A stretch of DNA of 64,000 nt from Allobosea sp. 67-29 (GTDB lineage Bacteria; Pseudomonadota; Alphaproteobacteria; Rhizobiales; Beijerinckiaceae), in assembly GCF_001898115.1 (NCBI RefSeq), contig NZ_MKSQ01000007.1:124001-188000 (forward strand), written 5' to 3'. The notes beneath the pieces are model-generated. The model ran no database searches. It was not told the origin of the DNA and was given only the letters and a program-made list of their open reading frames with translations. Below are positions 17,081 to 25,633 of the stretch, piece by piece. Within the stretch, counting starts at the first letter, position 1, and the number at the start of each line of letters is the position of its first letter. Position numbers and translations under genes: made by a program.

Positions 17081-18154
17081 ATGACGGAGCTGTCCGCCTG
17101 GGGCGCGACGGTAGCCGGCATGCTGGTCGGCGGAGCCTGCGGCTTCACCGTGCGCCGCGCGCGGCTCTGTTCCTTCGGGGCGATCGAGGATGCCTGGATG
17201 GGCGGCGATACGCGCCGCCTGCGGATCTTCGGGCTGGCACTCGCCGTGGCGCTGGCGGGCGCCCAGTCCCTGATCGGCCTCGGCCTGCTCGATCCCGTGA
17301 ACGCGACCTATGTCCAGCCCGCCCTGCCATGGCTTTCGATCGCCATCGGCAGCACGATGTTCGGGCTGGGCATGGCCCTGGTGGGCACCTGCAGCTTCGG
17401 CTCGCTGGTGCGGCTCGGCGCCGGTGACCTGCGCAGCCTGATCGTGATGATGGTGTTCGGTTCGGTCGCCTACGCCACCTTGCGCGGCATGCTGGCCCCA
17501 TTGCGCATCGAGATTCTGGAGCGGGTCGCCTGGCCCGTTCCAGGCGGATTGAAGGGGGATCTGGCCAGCATGCTGGCTTATCTTGGCGCGCCCCATCCTC
17601 GCCTGGCCTTCAGCGCGGCGGCGGTGACGGTGCTCGTCGCGGCAGTGGCTGCCGATGCACGCCTGCGGCGCTCGCCGCGGCTGCTGGTGGCCGGCTTGAC
17701 GCTGGGCCTGGCGGTTGTCGCGGGCTGGTGGGTCACCGGTGTCGCTGTCGATGCCTTCGATCATGTCCCCAAGGCGCAGAGCCTGACCTTCGTTTCGCCG
17801 GTCGGACGCGCGCTGTACGCCGTGCTGACGTCGCCCGCCGCCCTGCTCGAATTCGGGATCGGGACGCTGGTCGGCGTCACTTTCGGTTCGTTCCTGTCGG
17901 CGCTCTATGATCGCGAGTTTCGCTGGGAGGCTTTCGACGACGACCGCGAGATGCGGCGGCATCTCCTCGGCGCCGTCCTGATGGGCGGCGGCGGTGTGCT
18001 GGCGGGCGGCTGTACGATCGGGCAGGGGATATCCGCCGGTTCGATGCTGGCGCTGTCCTGGCCGCTGGCCATCGCCGGCATGATGATCGGTGCCCGCATC
18101 GGCATCGCCTTCCTGATGGAAGGATCGCTCAGGGGGCTGCTGCGGCGGCGCTGA
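17081..18154 (+). CDS. soxT: YeeE/YedE-family thiosulfate transporter (SoxT)
   Basis: Integral membrane protein of 357 residues with about nine to ten helices and two pseudo-symmetric halves. Conserved cysteine motifs RLCSFGA near residue 30, GTCSFGS near 105 and GGCTIGQG near 305 correspond to those that relay thiosulfate by S-H-S bonds in YeeE. It probably imports thiosulfate or another sulfur compound needed for signalling or assimilation. It follows soxR by 31 bases and overlaps the 3' end of the convergent ArsR gene by 26 bases. Confidence 0.85.
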   Translation: MTELSAWGATVAGMLVGGACGFTVRRARLCSFGAIEDAWMGGDTRRLRIFGLALAVALAGAQSLIGLGLLDPVNATYVQPALPWLSIAIGSTMFGLGMALVGTCSFGSLVRLGAGDLRSLIVMMVFGSVAYATLRGMLAPLRIEILERVAWPVPGGLKGDLASMLAYLGAPHPRLAFSAAAVTVLVAAVAADARLRRSPRLLVAGLTLGLAVVAGWWVTGVAVDAFDHVPKAQSLTFVSPVGRALYAVLTSPAALLEFGIGTLVGVTFGSFLSALYDREFRWEAFDDDREMRRHLLGAVLMGGGGVLAGGCTIGQGISAGSMLALSWPLAIAGMMIGARIGIAFLMEGSLRGLLRRR

Positions 18155-18503
18155 CCGGCGAACTCCCGGCGCAGTACAGGCCGTGCAGGGTCTCCAGCAC
18201 GGCGGCCGCCTCCGGGCTCGCCAGGGAAAACAGCACCGCGATGCCCTGGCGTCGAGACGCGATCAGGCCGAGGCGGCGCAATTGCGCAAGGTGGGCCGCG
18301 ACGCCCGCCGGACTCAATCCCGTGATCTGAGCCAGTTCGCCGGCGGCAGCCTCTCCCTCGACCAGCCGACACAGGATGGCGAGCCGCCGCGGGCTCGCCA
18401 TGGCGCCGAGGAGGGCCGCGGCTTCCTCGATCGGCGGCGTGGCTTGCGATTCAAGCGTCAGTGCAATTGACACATTCAATAATCCATATATATAGCTTTC
18501 CAT
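18129..18503 (-). CDS. Second ArsR-family paired-cysteine regulator
   Basis: Winged-helix repressor of 124 residues with Cys45 (LAILCRL) and Cys111 (LYCAGS) at the positions of the SqrR/BigR redox pair, so it too may sense persulfides. It is divergent from the DUF2892-pmpAB-dioxygenase-SQR genes, which it most likely controls. The first twelve codons lie in AT-rich DNA that contains an operator-like ATAT-N8-GAAT, and no ribosome-binding site is seen; translation may begin at the GTG at 18473. It differs strongly from the neighbouring SoxR copy, so it is not a recent duplication. Confidence 0.78.
   Translation of the reverse strand: MESYIYGLLNVSIALTLESQATPPIEEAAALLGAMASPRRLAILCRLVEGEAAAGELAQITGLSPAGVAAHLAQLRRLGLIASRRQGIAVLFSLASPEAAAVLETLHGLYCAGSSPVSAAAAAP
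18474..18489. promoter_or_regulatory. Candidate persulfide-regulator operator (ATAT-N8-GAAT, minus-strand reading)
   Basis: On the plus strand ATTC-AATAATCC-ATAT: one exact half of ATTC-N8-GAAT and one degenerate half, in a run ending in ATATATATAG between the ArsR gene and the DUF2892 gene. Confidence 0.35.
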
Positions 18504-18527
18504 ACTTGATTAACCCGGGAGGCCGTC

Positions 18528-18755
18528 ATGGTCAATGTCGGATCGTTTGATCGCACGCTTCGCTTCGTCCTCGGCGCGGTCCTCGTCGCTGCCGTTTTCG
18601 TTCCGCCGCTGGCCGCCTGGGTCGCGCCGCTCGGGGCCTGGAAATACGCACTCACCGTATGGGGTGCCGTCATGCTGCTGACCGCGGCCATGCGCGTCTG
18701 CCCCGCCTACAGCCTGCTCGGCATCAGCACCTGTCGCACGGGGCGCTCGTCGTGA
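18528..18755 (+). CDS. DUF2892 (YgaP-like) inner-membrane protein
   Basis: A 75-residue protein with two hydrophobic helices and the family features NVGSFDRTLR at the start and CPAYSLLGISTC at the end. DUF2892 domains often form the membrane part of rhodanese proteins such as YgaP and travel with sulfide-responsive genes. GGGAGG precedes the ATG. The next gene starts inside its stop (GTGA), so the two are translationally coupled. Likely role: docking or transfer of sulfane sulfur at the membrane; not established. Confidence 0.82.
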   Translation: MVNVGSFDRTLRFVLGAVLVAAVFVPPLAAWVAPLGAWKYALTVWGAVMLLTAAMRVCPAYSLLGISTCRTGRSS

Positions 18756-19180
18756 TCGTGACCCTTTTCACACCGGTCGCCTCGCTTGCCGGGGGCGCTC
18801 TGATCGGCCTGGCTGCGGTGCTGCTGATGCTCTTCGAGGGACGCATCGCCGGCATCAGCGGCATCGTCTCGCGGCTCCTGCCGCCGGAAGGCGACGGGCA
18901 GACGCCGGGCCGGCTGGCCTTCGTCATGGGCCTGATCGTGGCGCCGCTCGCCTATGCGGCCGTGTCCGGCCTCTGGCCGGTGCCGCAAGTGGCCGCGACG
19001 ATGCCGATCCTGATCGTCGCGGGGCTGCTCGTGGGCTTCGGATCGGTCTGGGGCAATGGTTGCACCTCCGGACACGGGATCTGCGGGTTGTCGCGCCTGT
19101 CGCCGCGTTCGGCCGTCGCGGTTGCGACCTTCATGACGATGGCCATTGCGACCGTGTTCGTCGCCCGGCACGTGTTGTGA
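18752..19180 (+). CDS. pmpA: YeeE/YedE half-transporter, N-terminal half (PmpA-like)
   Basis: Membrane protein of 142 residues, half the length of SoxT-like YeeE proteins. It has four hydrophobic segments and the cysteine-bearing motif GNGCTSGHGICGLSRLS, characteristic of the first half of the pair. It begins at a GTG overlapping the previous stop. With the next gene it should form a heteromeric sulfur-compound carrier. The pair is distinct from the full-length SoxT encoded 1 kb away, so this locus has two carriers. Confidence 0.8.
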   Translation: MIVTLFTPVASLAGGALIGLAAVLLMLFEGRIAGISGIVSRLLPPEGDGQTPGRLAFVMGLIVAPLAYAAVSGLWPVPQVAATMPILIVAGLLVGFGSVWGNGCTSGHGICGLSRLSPRSAVAVATFMTMAIATVFVARHVL

Positions 19181-19187
19181 GGCTTGA

Positions 19188-19646
19188 ATGTCTGTTCTTG
19201 TCCAATTCCTCGTCGGCCTCGTCTTCGGGCTCGGGCTCATCATTGCGGGCATGTCCGATCCGGCGAAGGTTCTGGGCTTCCTCGATCTCGGCGCGATCCC
19301 GCTCGGAACCTGGGATCCGAGCCTGATCTTCGTGATGGCCGGCGGCGTCGGCGTGACGCTGCTCGGCTATCGCCTGGTGCTTGGCCGCGTCCGGCCGCTG
19401 CTCGCGCAACGCTTCGCGCTGCCCACGGCCAGCCGGCCGGACATGCGGCTCGTGAGCGGTGCCGCATTGTTCGGCATCGGCTGGGGGCTCGCCGGCTTCT
19501 GCCCAGGCCCCGCCCTCGTCGCCACCCTGACCGGCGGCCCGCCCGCTCTCGTCTTCATCGCGGCGATGCTCGTCGGCATGGTGCTCGCCCGCCGGCTCGC
19601 CACCGCGACGGCTGCCATGCCGGCCGCGCCGGCCCATCGCAACTGA
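19188..19646 (+). CDS. pmpB: YeeE/YedE half-transporter, C-terminal half (PmpB-like, DUF6691)
   Basis: Partner of the preceding gene, 152 residues, with GLIIAGMSDPAKVLGFLD in the first third and GIGWGLAGFCPGPALVA in the last, both typical of the second half-subunit. It starts eight bases after its partner. The extreme C-terminus is alanine/proline rich. Function: transport of thiosulfate, sulfide-related species or persulfide carriers; the exact substrate is unknown. Confidence 0.8.
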   Translation: MSVLVQFLVGLVFGLGLIIAGMSDPAKVLGFLDLGAIPLGTWDPSLIFVMAGGVGVTLLGYRLVLGRVRPLLAQRFALPTASRPDMRLVSGAALFGIGWGLAGFCPGPALVATLTGGPPALVFIAAMLVGMVLARRLATATAAMPAAPAHRN

Positions 19647-19657
19647 GGAGAATTTCC

Positions 19658-20551
19658 ATGCAAGGCCTTCCTCACCCCGTCGACCTCGCCGTCAAGCCGG
19701 AGGTCACCGCCTTTTTCGACGAGGCGACCAACACCGTCAGCTATGTCGTGAAGGATCCGGCGTCCAAGGCCTGTGCCGTGATCGATTCCGTCATGGACAT
19801 CGACTACGCAGCCGGACGCATCGCCTATGAATCCGCCGACGAGATCATCGCTTTCATCCGCAAGCACGATCTTCGGCTCGAGTGGCTGATCGAGACCCAT
19901 GTCCATGCCGATCACCTGTCCGCCGCGCCCTATATCCAGGGCAAGCTCGGCGGCAGGATCGGCATCGGCGACCGGATCACCATCGTCCAGGAGACCTTCG
20001 GCAAGATCTTCAACGAGGGGACCGAATTCCAGCGCGACGGCAGCCAGTTCGACCGTCTTTTCGCTGACGGCGATACCTACACGATCGGCGGCATGACCGC
20101 ATTCGCGATGCACACGCCCGGCCACACGCCGGCTTGCATGACGCATGTCATCGGCGATGCGGCCTTCGTTGGCGATACCTTGTTCATGCCGGATGGCGGG
20201 TCGGCGCGCGCCGATTTTCCGGGAGGCGACGCACGCACGCTCTACCGATCGATCAGGCGGGTGCTCGCGCTGCCGCCGCAGACACGGCTGTTCATGTGCC
20301 ATGACTACGGCCCGAACGGCCGCGAAATCCGCTGGGAGACCAGCGTCGCCGAACAGCGCGAGCACAATATCCACGTGCGTGACGGCATCGGCGAGGACGA
20401 GTTCGTCGAGAAGCGCGAGGCCCGCGACCGGACGCTCGCCATGCCCAGGCTGATCATCCCCTCGCTGCAGGTCAACATGAAGGCCGGGGAATTGCCGAAG
20501 CCGGACGAGAGTGGAACGCGCTTCCTCAAGGTCCCGCTCGACACGCTCTAG
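19658..20551 (+). CDS. Persulfide dioxygenase (ETHE1-like metallo-beta-lactamase fold)
   Basis: Non-haem iron dioxygenase of 297 residues converting glutathione persulfide to sulfite and glutathione. The metal motif THVHADH occupies residues 80-86; later ligands lie in HTPGHT, FVGDTLF and CHDYGPNGRE. The ATG follows GAGGAG. It is homologous to the C-terminal half of the Blh-like fusion upstream but lacks DUF442; the DUF442 domain is instead on the next gene, fused to SQR. Strand and close spacing place it in one operon with the pmp pair. Confidence 0.9.
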   Translation: MQGLPHPVDLAVKPEVTAFFDEATNTVSYVVKDPASKACAVIDSVMDIDYAAGRIAYESADEIIAFIRKHDLRLEWLIETHVHADHLSAAPYIQGKLGGRIGIGDRITIVQETFGKIFNEGTEFQRDGSQFDRLFADGDTYTIGGMTAFAMHTPGHTPACMTHVIGDAAFVGDTLFMPDGGSARADFPGGDARTLYRSIRRVLALPPQTRLFMCHDYGPNGREIRWETSVAEQREHNIHVRDGIGEDEFVEKREARDRTLAMPRLIIPSLQVNMKAGELPKPDESGTRFLKVPLDTL

Positions 20552-20640
20552 GCGCTAGCGTCGATGCCGGCACCTCCCGCGCGCGGGCTTCCGGAACGAT
20601 CGACACAGCGCGCGCAAGACCCGCCGCCGGGAGGATGGCC

Positions 20641-22314
20641 ATGGAGATCAAACGTATCGACGATCGTCTTTCGGTTTCGGCTCAGATCGGGCCGGACGAT
20701 GTCCCCGCCGTCGCAGCAGCCGGTTTCCGCTCGATCATCGCCAACCGGCCGGACGGGGAGGGCGGCGACCAGCCGGACTTCGCCGCGATCGCCGCGGAAG
20801 CGGATCGGCTCGGCCTGAAGGCGGCCTACCTTCCGGTGACGTCCGGCAAGGTCGGCGACGACGAGGCGATTGCCTTTGACCGGTTGTTGAAGGAACTGCC
20901 CGGCCCGACGCTGGCCTATTGCCGAACCGGAACGCGCTCGACGACCTTGTGGTCCCTGGCCCAGGGCGCAGCCGGAACGCCGCTGCCCGATATCCTCAGG
21001 GCAGCCAAGGCGGCGGGCTACGACATGAACGGCGTCGCCCGGCGCATCGCCAACAAGGGTAAGGTCGCGATGGACGTTGTCGACGCTCACGCCGAGGTCG
21101 TCATCGTCGGCGGCGGCGCCGCCGGCATCGCGGTGGCCGCCAGCCTCAAGGCGCGCAAGCCGGACCTCGATATCGCGATCATCGACCCGGCGGAGGTTCA
21201 TTACTACCAGCCCGGCTGGACCATGGTCGGCGGCGGCGTCTTTGACCCCGCCAGCACGGCGAAGACGATGGCTTCGCTGATTCCCCCCGGAGTGCGCTGG
21301 TTCAAGGCCGCGGTCGCGGCTTTCGAGCCGGCGAAGAACGCGGTGATCCTGGAGGGCTGCCGGGTCGTGACCTACCGGGCGCTGGTCGTGGCAGCCGGCC
21401 TGAAGCTGGACTGGGCCGGCATCGAGGGATTGCAGGAAACCCTGGGGCGCAACGGCGTCACCTCGAATTATCGCTACGATCTCGCACCTTACACCTGGGA
21501 GCTTGTCCAGTCGCTGAAGCGCGGCCGGGCCGTCTTCACGCAGCCGCCGATGCCGATCAAATGCGCCGGCGCGCCGCAGAAGGCCCTCTATCTCTCGGCC
21601 GACCATTGGCACCGGCAGGGCCGCCTGAACGACATCAGGATCGACTTCTTCAACGCCGGTGCCGTGCTCTTCGGCGTCAAGGATTATGTCCCGGCGCTAA
21701 TGGCCTACATCGAGCGCTACGGTGCTGCGCTGCGGTTCCAGCACCGGCTCACCCGCGTCGATGGCGCGAGGCGGCGGGCCTGGTTCGCGCGAACCGAGGC
21801 CGACGGCAGCACATCGACGGTCGAGACGGAGTTCGACATGATCCATGTCGTGCCGCCCCAGGTCGCCCCCGACTTCGTCAGGGTTTCGCCGCTGGCCGAC
21901 GCGTCGGGCTGGATCGACGTCGATCAAGGCACGCTCCGGCACAAGAGCTTCGCCGGAGTCTATGCCCTCGGCGACGTTTCGAGCACGCCGAACGCCAAGA
22001 CCGCCGCGGCGGCGCGTAAGCAGGCGCCGATCGTCGCTCACAACCTGCTGCGCGATCTCGGCCATGGCGCAGCCGCCGATGCGATCTATGACGGCTACGG
22101 CTCCTGCCCGCTGACCGTCGAGCGCGGCAAGATCGTCCTCGCCGAGTTCGGCTATGGCGGCAAGCTGCTGCCGAGCTTTCCAGCCTGGCTCATCGACGGC
22201 CGAAAGCCGAGCCATCTCGCCTGGCTGCTGAAGGAGCGCATGCTGCCGCCGATCTATTGGAAGGCGATGCTGCGCGGACGCGAATGGCTTGCCAGGCCGG
22301 AGCTCGCGGCATGA
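20641..22314 (+). CDS. DUF442 sulfur transferase / sulfide:quinone oxidoreductase fusion
   Basis: The first 145 residues are a DUF442 domain with the active loop CRTGTRS (Cys94). The rest is an FAD-dependent sulfide:quinone oxidoreductase: Rossmann motif VIVGGGAAGIAV at 154-165, redox cysteines in KCAGAPQK (Cys308) and YGSCPLT (Cys489), and a late FAD motif YALGDVSSTPN. The enzyme oxidises sulfide to a persulfide, passes electrons to quinone, and can hand the sulfane sulfur to its own N-terminal domain and then to the upstream dioxygenase. GGGAGG precedes the second of two close ATGs. The C-terminal amphipathic stretch should attach it to the membrane. It overlaps the exporter gene by ATGA. 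Confidence 0.88.
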   Translation: MEIKRIDDRLSVSAQIGPDDVPAVAAAGFRSIIANRPDGEGGDQPDFAAIAAEADRLGLKAAYLPVTSGKVGDDEAIAFDRLLKELPGPTLAYCRTGTRSTTLWSLAQGAAGTPLPDILRAAKAAGYDMNGVARRIANKGKVAMDVVDAHAEVVIVGGGAAGIAVAASLKARKPDLDIAIIDPAEVHYYQPGWTMVGGGVFDPASTAKTMASLIPPGVRWFKAAVAAFEPAKNAVILEGCRVVTYRALVVAAGLKLDWAGIEGLQETLGRNGVTSNYRYDLAPYTWELVQSLKRGRAVFTQPPMPIKCAGAPQKALYLSADHWHRQGRLNDIRIDFFNAGAVLFGVKDYVPALMAYIERYGAALRFQHRLTRVDGARRRAWFARTEADGSTSTVETEFDMIHVVPPQVAPDFVRVSPLADASGWIDVDQGTLRHKSFAGVYALGDVSSTPNAKTAAAARKQAPIVAHNLLRDLGHGAAADAIYDGYGSCPLTVERGKIVLAEFGYGGKLLPSFPAWLIDGRKPSHLAWLLKERMLPPIYWKAMLRGREWLARPELAA

Positions 22315-23111
22315 TCGCCTCACCCGATATCGCCTCGGTCGGGTCGGGCTCGCTGGTCGGCTTCGTCCTGGGCCTCATCGGCGGCGGAGGCTCTATCCTG
22401 GCCGTGCCTCTGCTGGTCTATGTCGTGGGCGTGGCCTCGCCCCACGTCGCCATCGGCACCAGCTCGGTGGCCGTGGCGCTCAGCGCCTTTTCGAATCTCG
22501 TCGGCCATGCGCGCGTCGGCAATGTCCGTTGGCCTTGCGCAATCGTCTTTTCCCTGGCCGGCATCGCCGGGGCGGCGGCGGGCTCGGCCATCGGCAAGCG
22601 CTTCGACGGCCAGAAACTGCTCCTGCTGTTCGGGCTGCTGATGATCGTGATCGCGGTGATGATGCTGGTTCGCAGGAAGGGCCACGGCACGCAGTTCCGG
22701 CCGCTCGAACGGGCCACGGCCGGCACGCTGCTGCCCCGGCTGCTCGGCATGGGCGGAGCCGTCGGCGGGATGTCGGGCTTCTTCGGGATCGGCGGCGGCT
22801 TCCTGATCGTGCCGGGCCTGATGGCCGCGGCCAGGATGCCGATGATCACGGCGATCGGGTCCTCGCTCGTCGCGGTCACCGCTTTCGGAATCACGACGGC
22901 CGTTTCCTACGCGCTCTCCGGACTGGTCGACTGGCACATTGCAGCTCTGTTCGTCGCCGGCGGCGTGGCGGGCGGCGTCGGCGGCACGCTGCTGGCCCAC
23001 CGGCTGGCGACCCACAAGACGATGCTGACCCGGGTATTCGCCGGGATCGTCGCGGTCGTCGGCCTCTATGTCGTCTGGCGCGGTTACGGCGCGGTCGTGG
23101 CTCCGGCTTGA
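22311..23111 (+). CDS. TauE/SafE-family sulfite/sulfur-anion exporter
   Basis: Membrane protein of 266 residues with about eight helices and the repeated family motif: FVLGLIGGGGSILAVP near residue 20 and GFFGIGGGFLIVPGL near residue 155. Such proteins export sulfite or organosulfonates. Overlap of its ATG with the SQR stop and its place directly after persulfide dioxygenase and SQR suggest removal of sulfite generated in the cytoplasm. It ends facing the convergent soxH gene with a 10-base gap and no visible terminator. Confidence 0.87.
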   Translation: MIASPDIASVGSGSLVGFVLGLIGGGGSILAVPLLVYVVGVASPHVAIGTSSVAVALSAFSNLVGHARVGNVRWPCAIVFSLAGIAGAAAGSAIGKRFDGQKLLLLFGLLMIVIAVMMLVRRKGHGTQFRPLERATAGTLLPRLLGMGGAVGGMSGFFGIGGGFLIVPGLMAAARMPMITAIGSSLVAVTAFGITTAVSYALSGLVDWHIAALFVAGGVAGGVGGTLLAHRLATHKTMLTRVFAGIVAVVGLYVVWRGYGAVVAPA

Positions 23112-23121
23112 CGGTGGAGTT

Positions 23122-24009
23122 TCAGACCGGGACGAAGCGATAGGCCGCGGCGTCCCGCTCGACGCGCCCGGCCGCGCCCGGCAGATGATATCCGATCGCC
23201 AGCACGCCCTCCTGGTGCAGCCTGTCGAGCAGGCTGCGGCGCGTGGCGACGGCCCGCTCGGCATCGTGATCGGAAGCCGGCCGCCATTCCGGATGGGCGA
23301 AGGAAATCCGGGGATGGGTCAGGGCATCGCCCAGCACCATCACCTCCTGTCCGGCCGACCGGAAGGCGAATGAGACATGGCCGGGTGTGTGTCCGGCCGT
23401 CTCGACGGCCGCTATGCCCGGCAGCCATTCGCTCGCCGCTGCCATGCGCTCGAGCTTCTCGCCGAGGCCCTTCGCGATGCGCTGCGCGCCGGCGGCGAAG
23501 GCGTGCCGGTCCGCCGGAAGCCGTTCGTAGACCTTGTTCCCGGTCCAGAAGTCGATTTCCGGCGCCGCAGCCAGCCAGCGCGCATTCGGAAAGAGCGGGC
23601 TGTCGAAGTCGTCGAGGGCACCCCAGAAATGATCGGGGTGGAGATGCGTGAAGAGGACGTGGGTCACCGCTTCGGGGTCGATGCCGGCGGCTACCAGACT
23701 CGCCGCCAGCTGGCCGGTGCCGGGCAGGAAATGGGCACCGGCCCCGCAATCAAACAGGATGACCTCGCTGCCGCGGCGCAGGCAGGTGACGTTCACGGGT
23801 GTCCGGAAGGGGTCTGACGGTCCGGCCTGCGCGACGATCTCGGCGGCCGGCATGTCGCGCGCCAGCGTCGACAGCGGCATCTCGAAGCCGCCGTCGCTCA
23901 GGATCGTGATGCGCTCCGCCTCGGAGCCGAGCGTGGTGACGACCTGTGCCCGTGCCGGGGCGGCAAGGCTTGCAACCCCGGCAGCAAGGAGGGAGCGGCG
24001 CGTCAGCAT
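23122..24009 (-). CDS. soxH: SoxH-like periplasmic metallo-beta-lactamase-fold hydrolase
   Basis: Exported protein of 295 residues with twin-arginine signal MLTRRSLLAAGVASLAAPARA. Metal motif HLHPDH is near residue 125, with AGHTPGH and GDAL further on. SoxH is not essential for thiosulfate oxidation in model strains and its substrate is unknown; quinoprotein relay (PQQ-associated) homologues are alternatives. It follows soxX by seven bases and is the last gene of the soxA-soxX-soxH operon. Confidence 0.82.
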   Translation of the reverse strand: MLTRRSLLAAGVASLAAPARAQVVTTLGSEAERITILSDGGFEMPLSTLARDMPAAEIVAQAGPSDPFRTPVNVTCLRRGSEVILFDCGAGAHFLPGTGQLAASLVAAGIDPEAVTHVLFTHLHPDHFWGALDDFDSPLFPNARWLAAAPEIDFWTGNKVYERLPADRHAFAAGAQRIAKGLGEKLERMAAASEWLPGIAAVETAGHTPGHVSFAFRSAGQEVMVLGDALTHPRISFAHPEWRPASDHDAERAVATRRSLLDRLHQEGVLAIGYHLPGAAGRVERDAAAYRFVPV

Positions 24010-24016
24010 GGCCGGC

Positions 24017-24625
24017 CTATTTGTTGACCGGCGAATCGGGGTCGAACAGATAGGCCATCACGTCCTTTATCTGGTCCTCGGTCAGCACCTTGTTGACGCC
24101 GAAGCGAGGCATGTTCGAGCACGGCACGACCGCCATCGAGTCATAGATCTTGGTGTAGGCGTCCTTGATGCTTTCGGCGTCGTATTTGCGGTCCTTGCCA
24201 TAGGCCGACAGGCTCGGCCCCAGCGTCCCGTAGCTGACCTCCTTCGGGTCGAGCTGGTGGCAGGCGAAGCAGTTGCCGCCCGCGATCGTGCCGGGCGGAT
24301 CGGAGAACTGGCCGCCGCGGCCGTTGTTGGCGACCTGATAGCCTTTCTTCCAGTCGCCAAGGAATTTTCCGTCGGCAGGATAGGCGACGCGGCCTGCCTC
24401 GCGCTTCATGATCGCGTCGGACTGGGCGGAGGAGGGGGTATTGCGCGTCGCGTTGCAGATCGCGAGCGTCTCGTCCGGCTTGATCCGCGCCTGCCACTCG
24501 GGCGAGGCCTTGCCGAAGGTGGACTTGATGTAGGCGTCGATCACGGCCTGGTTCGGGCGCTCCTGGGCATGGAGCTGGCTCGCTGCGAGGACACCGGCGG
24601 CAAGCGCGATGGTCAGTTTCAGCAT
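24017..24625 (-). CDS. soxX: Sulfur oxidation c-type cytochrome SoxX
   Basis: Small haem subunit of the SoxAX complex that couples thiosulfate to the SoxY cysteine in the periplasm. The 202-residue precursor has a Sec signal ending in LHAQ, one haem site CFACH at 119-123, and the probable axial methionine at 172 in CSNMPRFG. It carries the extended N-terminal domain of long-form SoxX. GAGGACC precedes the ATG, and it starts ten bases after soxA stops. Confidence 0.93.
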   Translation of the reverse strand: MLKLTIALAAGVLAASQLHAQERPNQAVIDAYIKSTFGKASPEWQARIKPDETLAICNATRNTPSSAQSDAIMKREAGRVAYPADGKFLGDWKKGYQVANNGRGGQFSDPPGTIAGGNCFACHQLDPKEVSYGTLGPSLSAYGKDRKYDAESIKDAYTKIYDSMAVVPCSNMPRFGVNKVLTEDQIKDVMAYLFDPDSPVNK

Positions 24626-24635
24626 CGTCGGGTCC

Positions 24636-25466
24636 TCACCGCTTGATCGACGGAACATTGATCTCGCCGCCTTCCGCCCGGGTCTCCAGGAAGAGGGTCA
24701 GGGCGGTCAGGGCGTCCGAGCCGTATTCCGGAACCGGCCAGCGCTGCTGGCGATAGCAGTCCCAAAGCCTGTGCTGCATCGTGCGCAATGCGCTCTGCGA
24801 GACGCGGTAGGTCGGCCAGGACGCCATCGTCTCCTGGGCAGGCTTGCCTTTGACCGAAAGGTTGGGCAGCCCCTGCAGGCGGATGCGCTTGCCGTCCTCG
24901 GCATGGCAGGTGGAGCAGGAGAAGTCGTTGACGCCGCCGCGAGTGTAGAACAGCGCCTCGCCGACAGCTGCCGCCTCCTTCTCCTTCGGATGCGAAAGCT
25001 GCGGCTCGATCTTCATGCCGTTCGATTTGTTGGCGATGAAGGCGACGAGATCCTCCATGTCGGAGGCTTTGCCCGGGCCGGAGAAGCGGCGCGCGACGAC
25101 ATCCGTCGTGTCGAGGCCCTGGAGCTTGTCCATGCACCAGAGCAGCCGCTGCTCCAGGTCCATGACCTTGTCGGCATCGGCGAAGTAGCGCGGCAGCTTG
25201 GCATAGGCTCCCTCGAGCTTACCCGCCCCCTCGCCGAGGTCGCAGCCTTCCAGCGAAACGTTCTTGGTGCCACGTGCCTCGCTCCACAGAGCCTCGCCGC
25301 GATCGACTGCGAGGAAGCCTGGATTCGAGAACGGGTCCGACAGCATTTGCCGGTAGCGCTCGATTTCCTTCTCGCTGTCGTCCTGCGGCGACTGCGCCGC
25401 CAGCCGGGCGCTCGCCAGGCTCAAGGCAGCCGTAAAGACGGCCGCTGCAATCAGCGGAATCCTCAT
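24636..25466 (-). CDS. soxA: Sulfur oxidation c-type cytochrome SoxA (mono-haem)
   Basis: Catalytic subunit of SoxAX, 276 residues with a Sec signal ending LAAQ. Only one haem motif is present, CSTCH at 184-188; the N-terminal domain has cysteines 75 and 111 in its place, so the first haem has been lost and a disulfide probably remains. Cys237 in LWDCYRQQ is the active-site ligand that becomes persulfurated. It heads the leftward operon and is divergent from soxY. Confidence 0.93.
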   Translation of the reverse strand: MRIPLIAAAVFTAALSLASARLAAQSPQDDSEKEIERYRQMLSDPFSNPGFLAVDRGEALWSEARGTKNVSLEGCDLGEGAGKLEGAYAKLPRYFADADKVMDLEQRLLWCMDKLQGLDTTDVVARRFSGPGKASDMEDLVAFIANKSNGMKIEPQLSHPKEKEAAAVGEALFYTRGGVNDFSCSTCHAEDGKRIRLQGLPNLSVKGKPAQETMASWPTYRVSQSALRTMQHRLWDCYRQQRWPVPEYGSDALTALTLFLETRAEGGEINVPSIKR

Positions 25467-25515
25467 CCCTCGCCCTTTCGTTTCCTCGCCGGCCGCTTAT
25501 GCTGCGGATCGGTTC

Positions 25516-25533
25516 AAAGCCCGCACGGGCTTT
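25516..25533. repeat. Perfect inverted repeat in the soxA-soxY intergenic region
   Basis: AAAGCCCG-CA-CGGGCTTT is an eight-base perfect stem with a two-base centre. It lies 50 bases from the soxA start and 100 from soxY. No T-run follows on either strand, so it looks more like an operator or a structured leader than a terminator. Confidence 0.5.
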
Positions 25534-25535
25534 AC

Positions 25536-25551
25536 ATTCACAAAAAACAAT
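25536..25551. promoter_or_regulatory. Candidate SoxR operator between soxA and soxY
   Basis: ATTC-ACAAAAAA-CAAT: seven of eight half-site bases agree with ATTC-N8-GAAT. It directly follows the inverted repeat and lies in the only AT-rich stretch between the two divergent sox operons. Confidence 0.4.
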
Positions 25552-25633
25552 ATAACGATACGTGCAAATGATGTGCGGCGATCGGTCGCTTCGTCAAGCG
25601 CAAAAATGAGAGCAGTTCCAGGGAGGAACACGA

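Noticed and set aside
25516..25533. Inverted repeat between soxA and soxY as a rho-independent terminator
   Set aside because: No T-run follows on either strand and both flanking genes start, not end, here.
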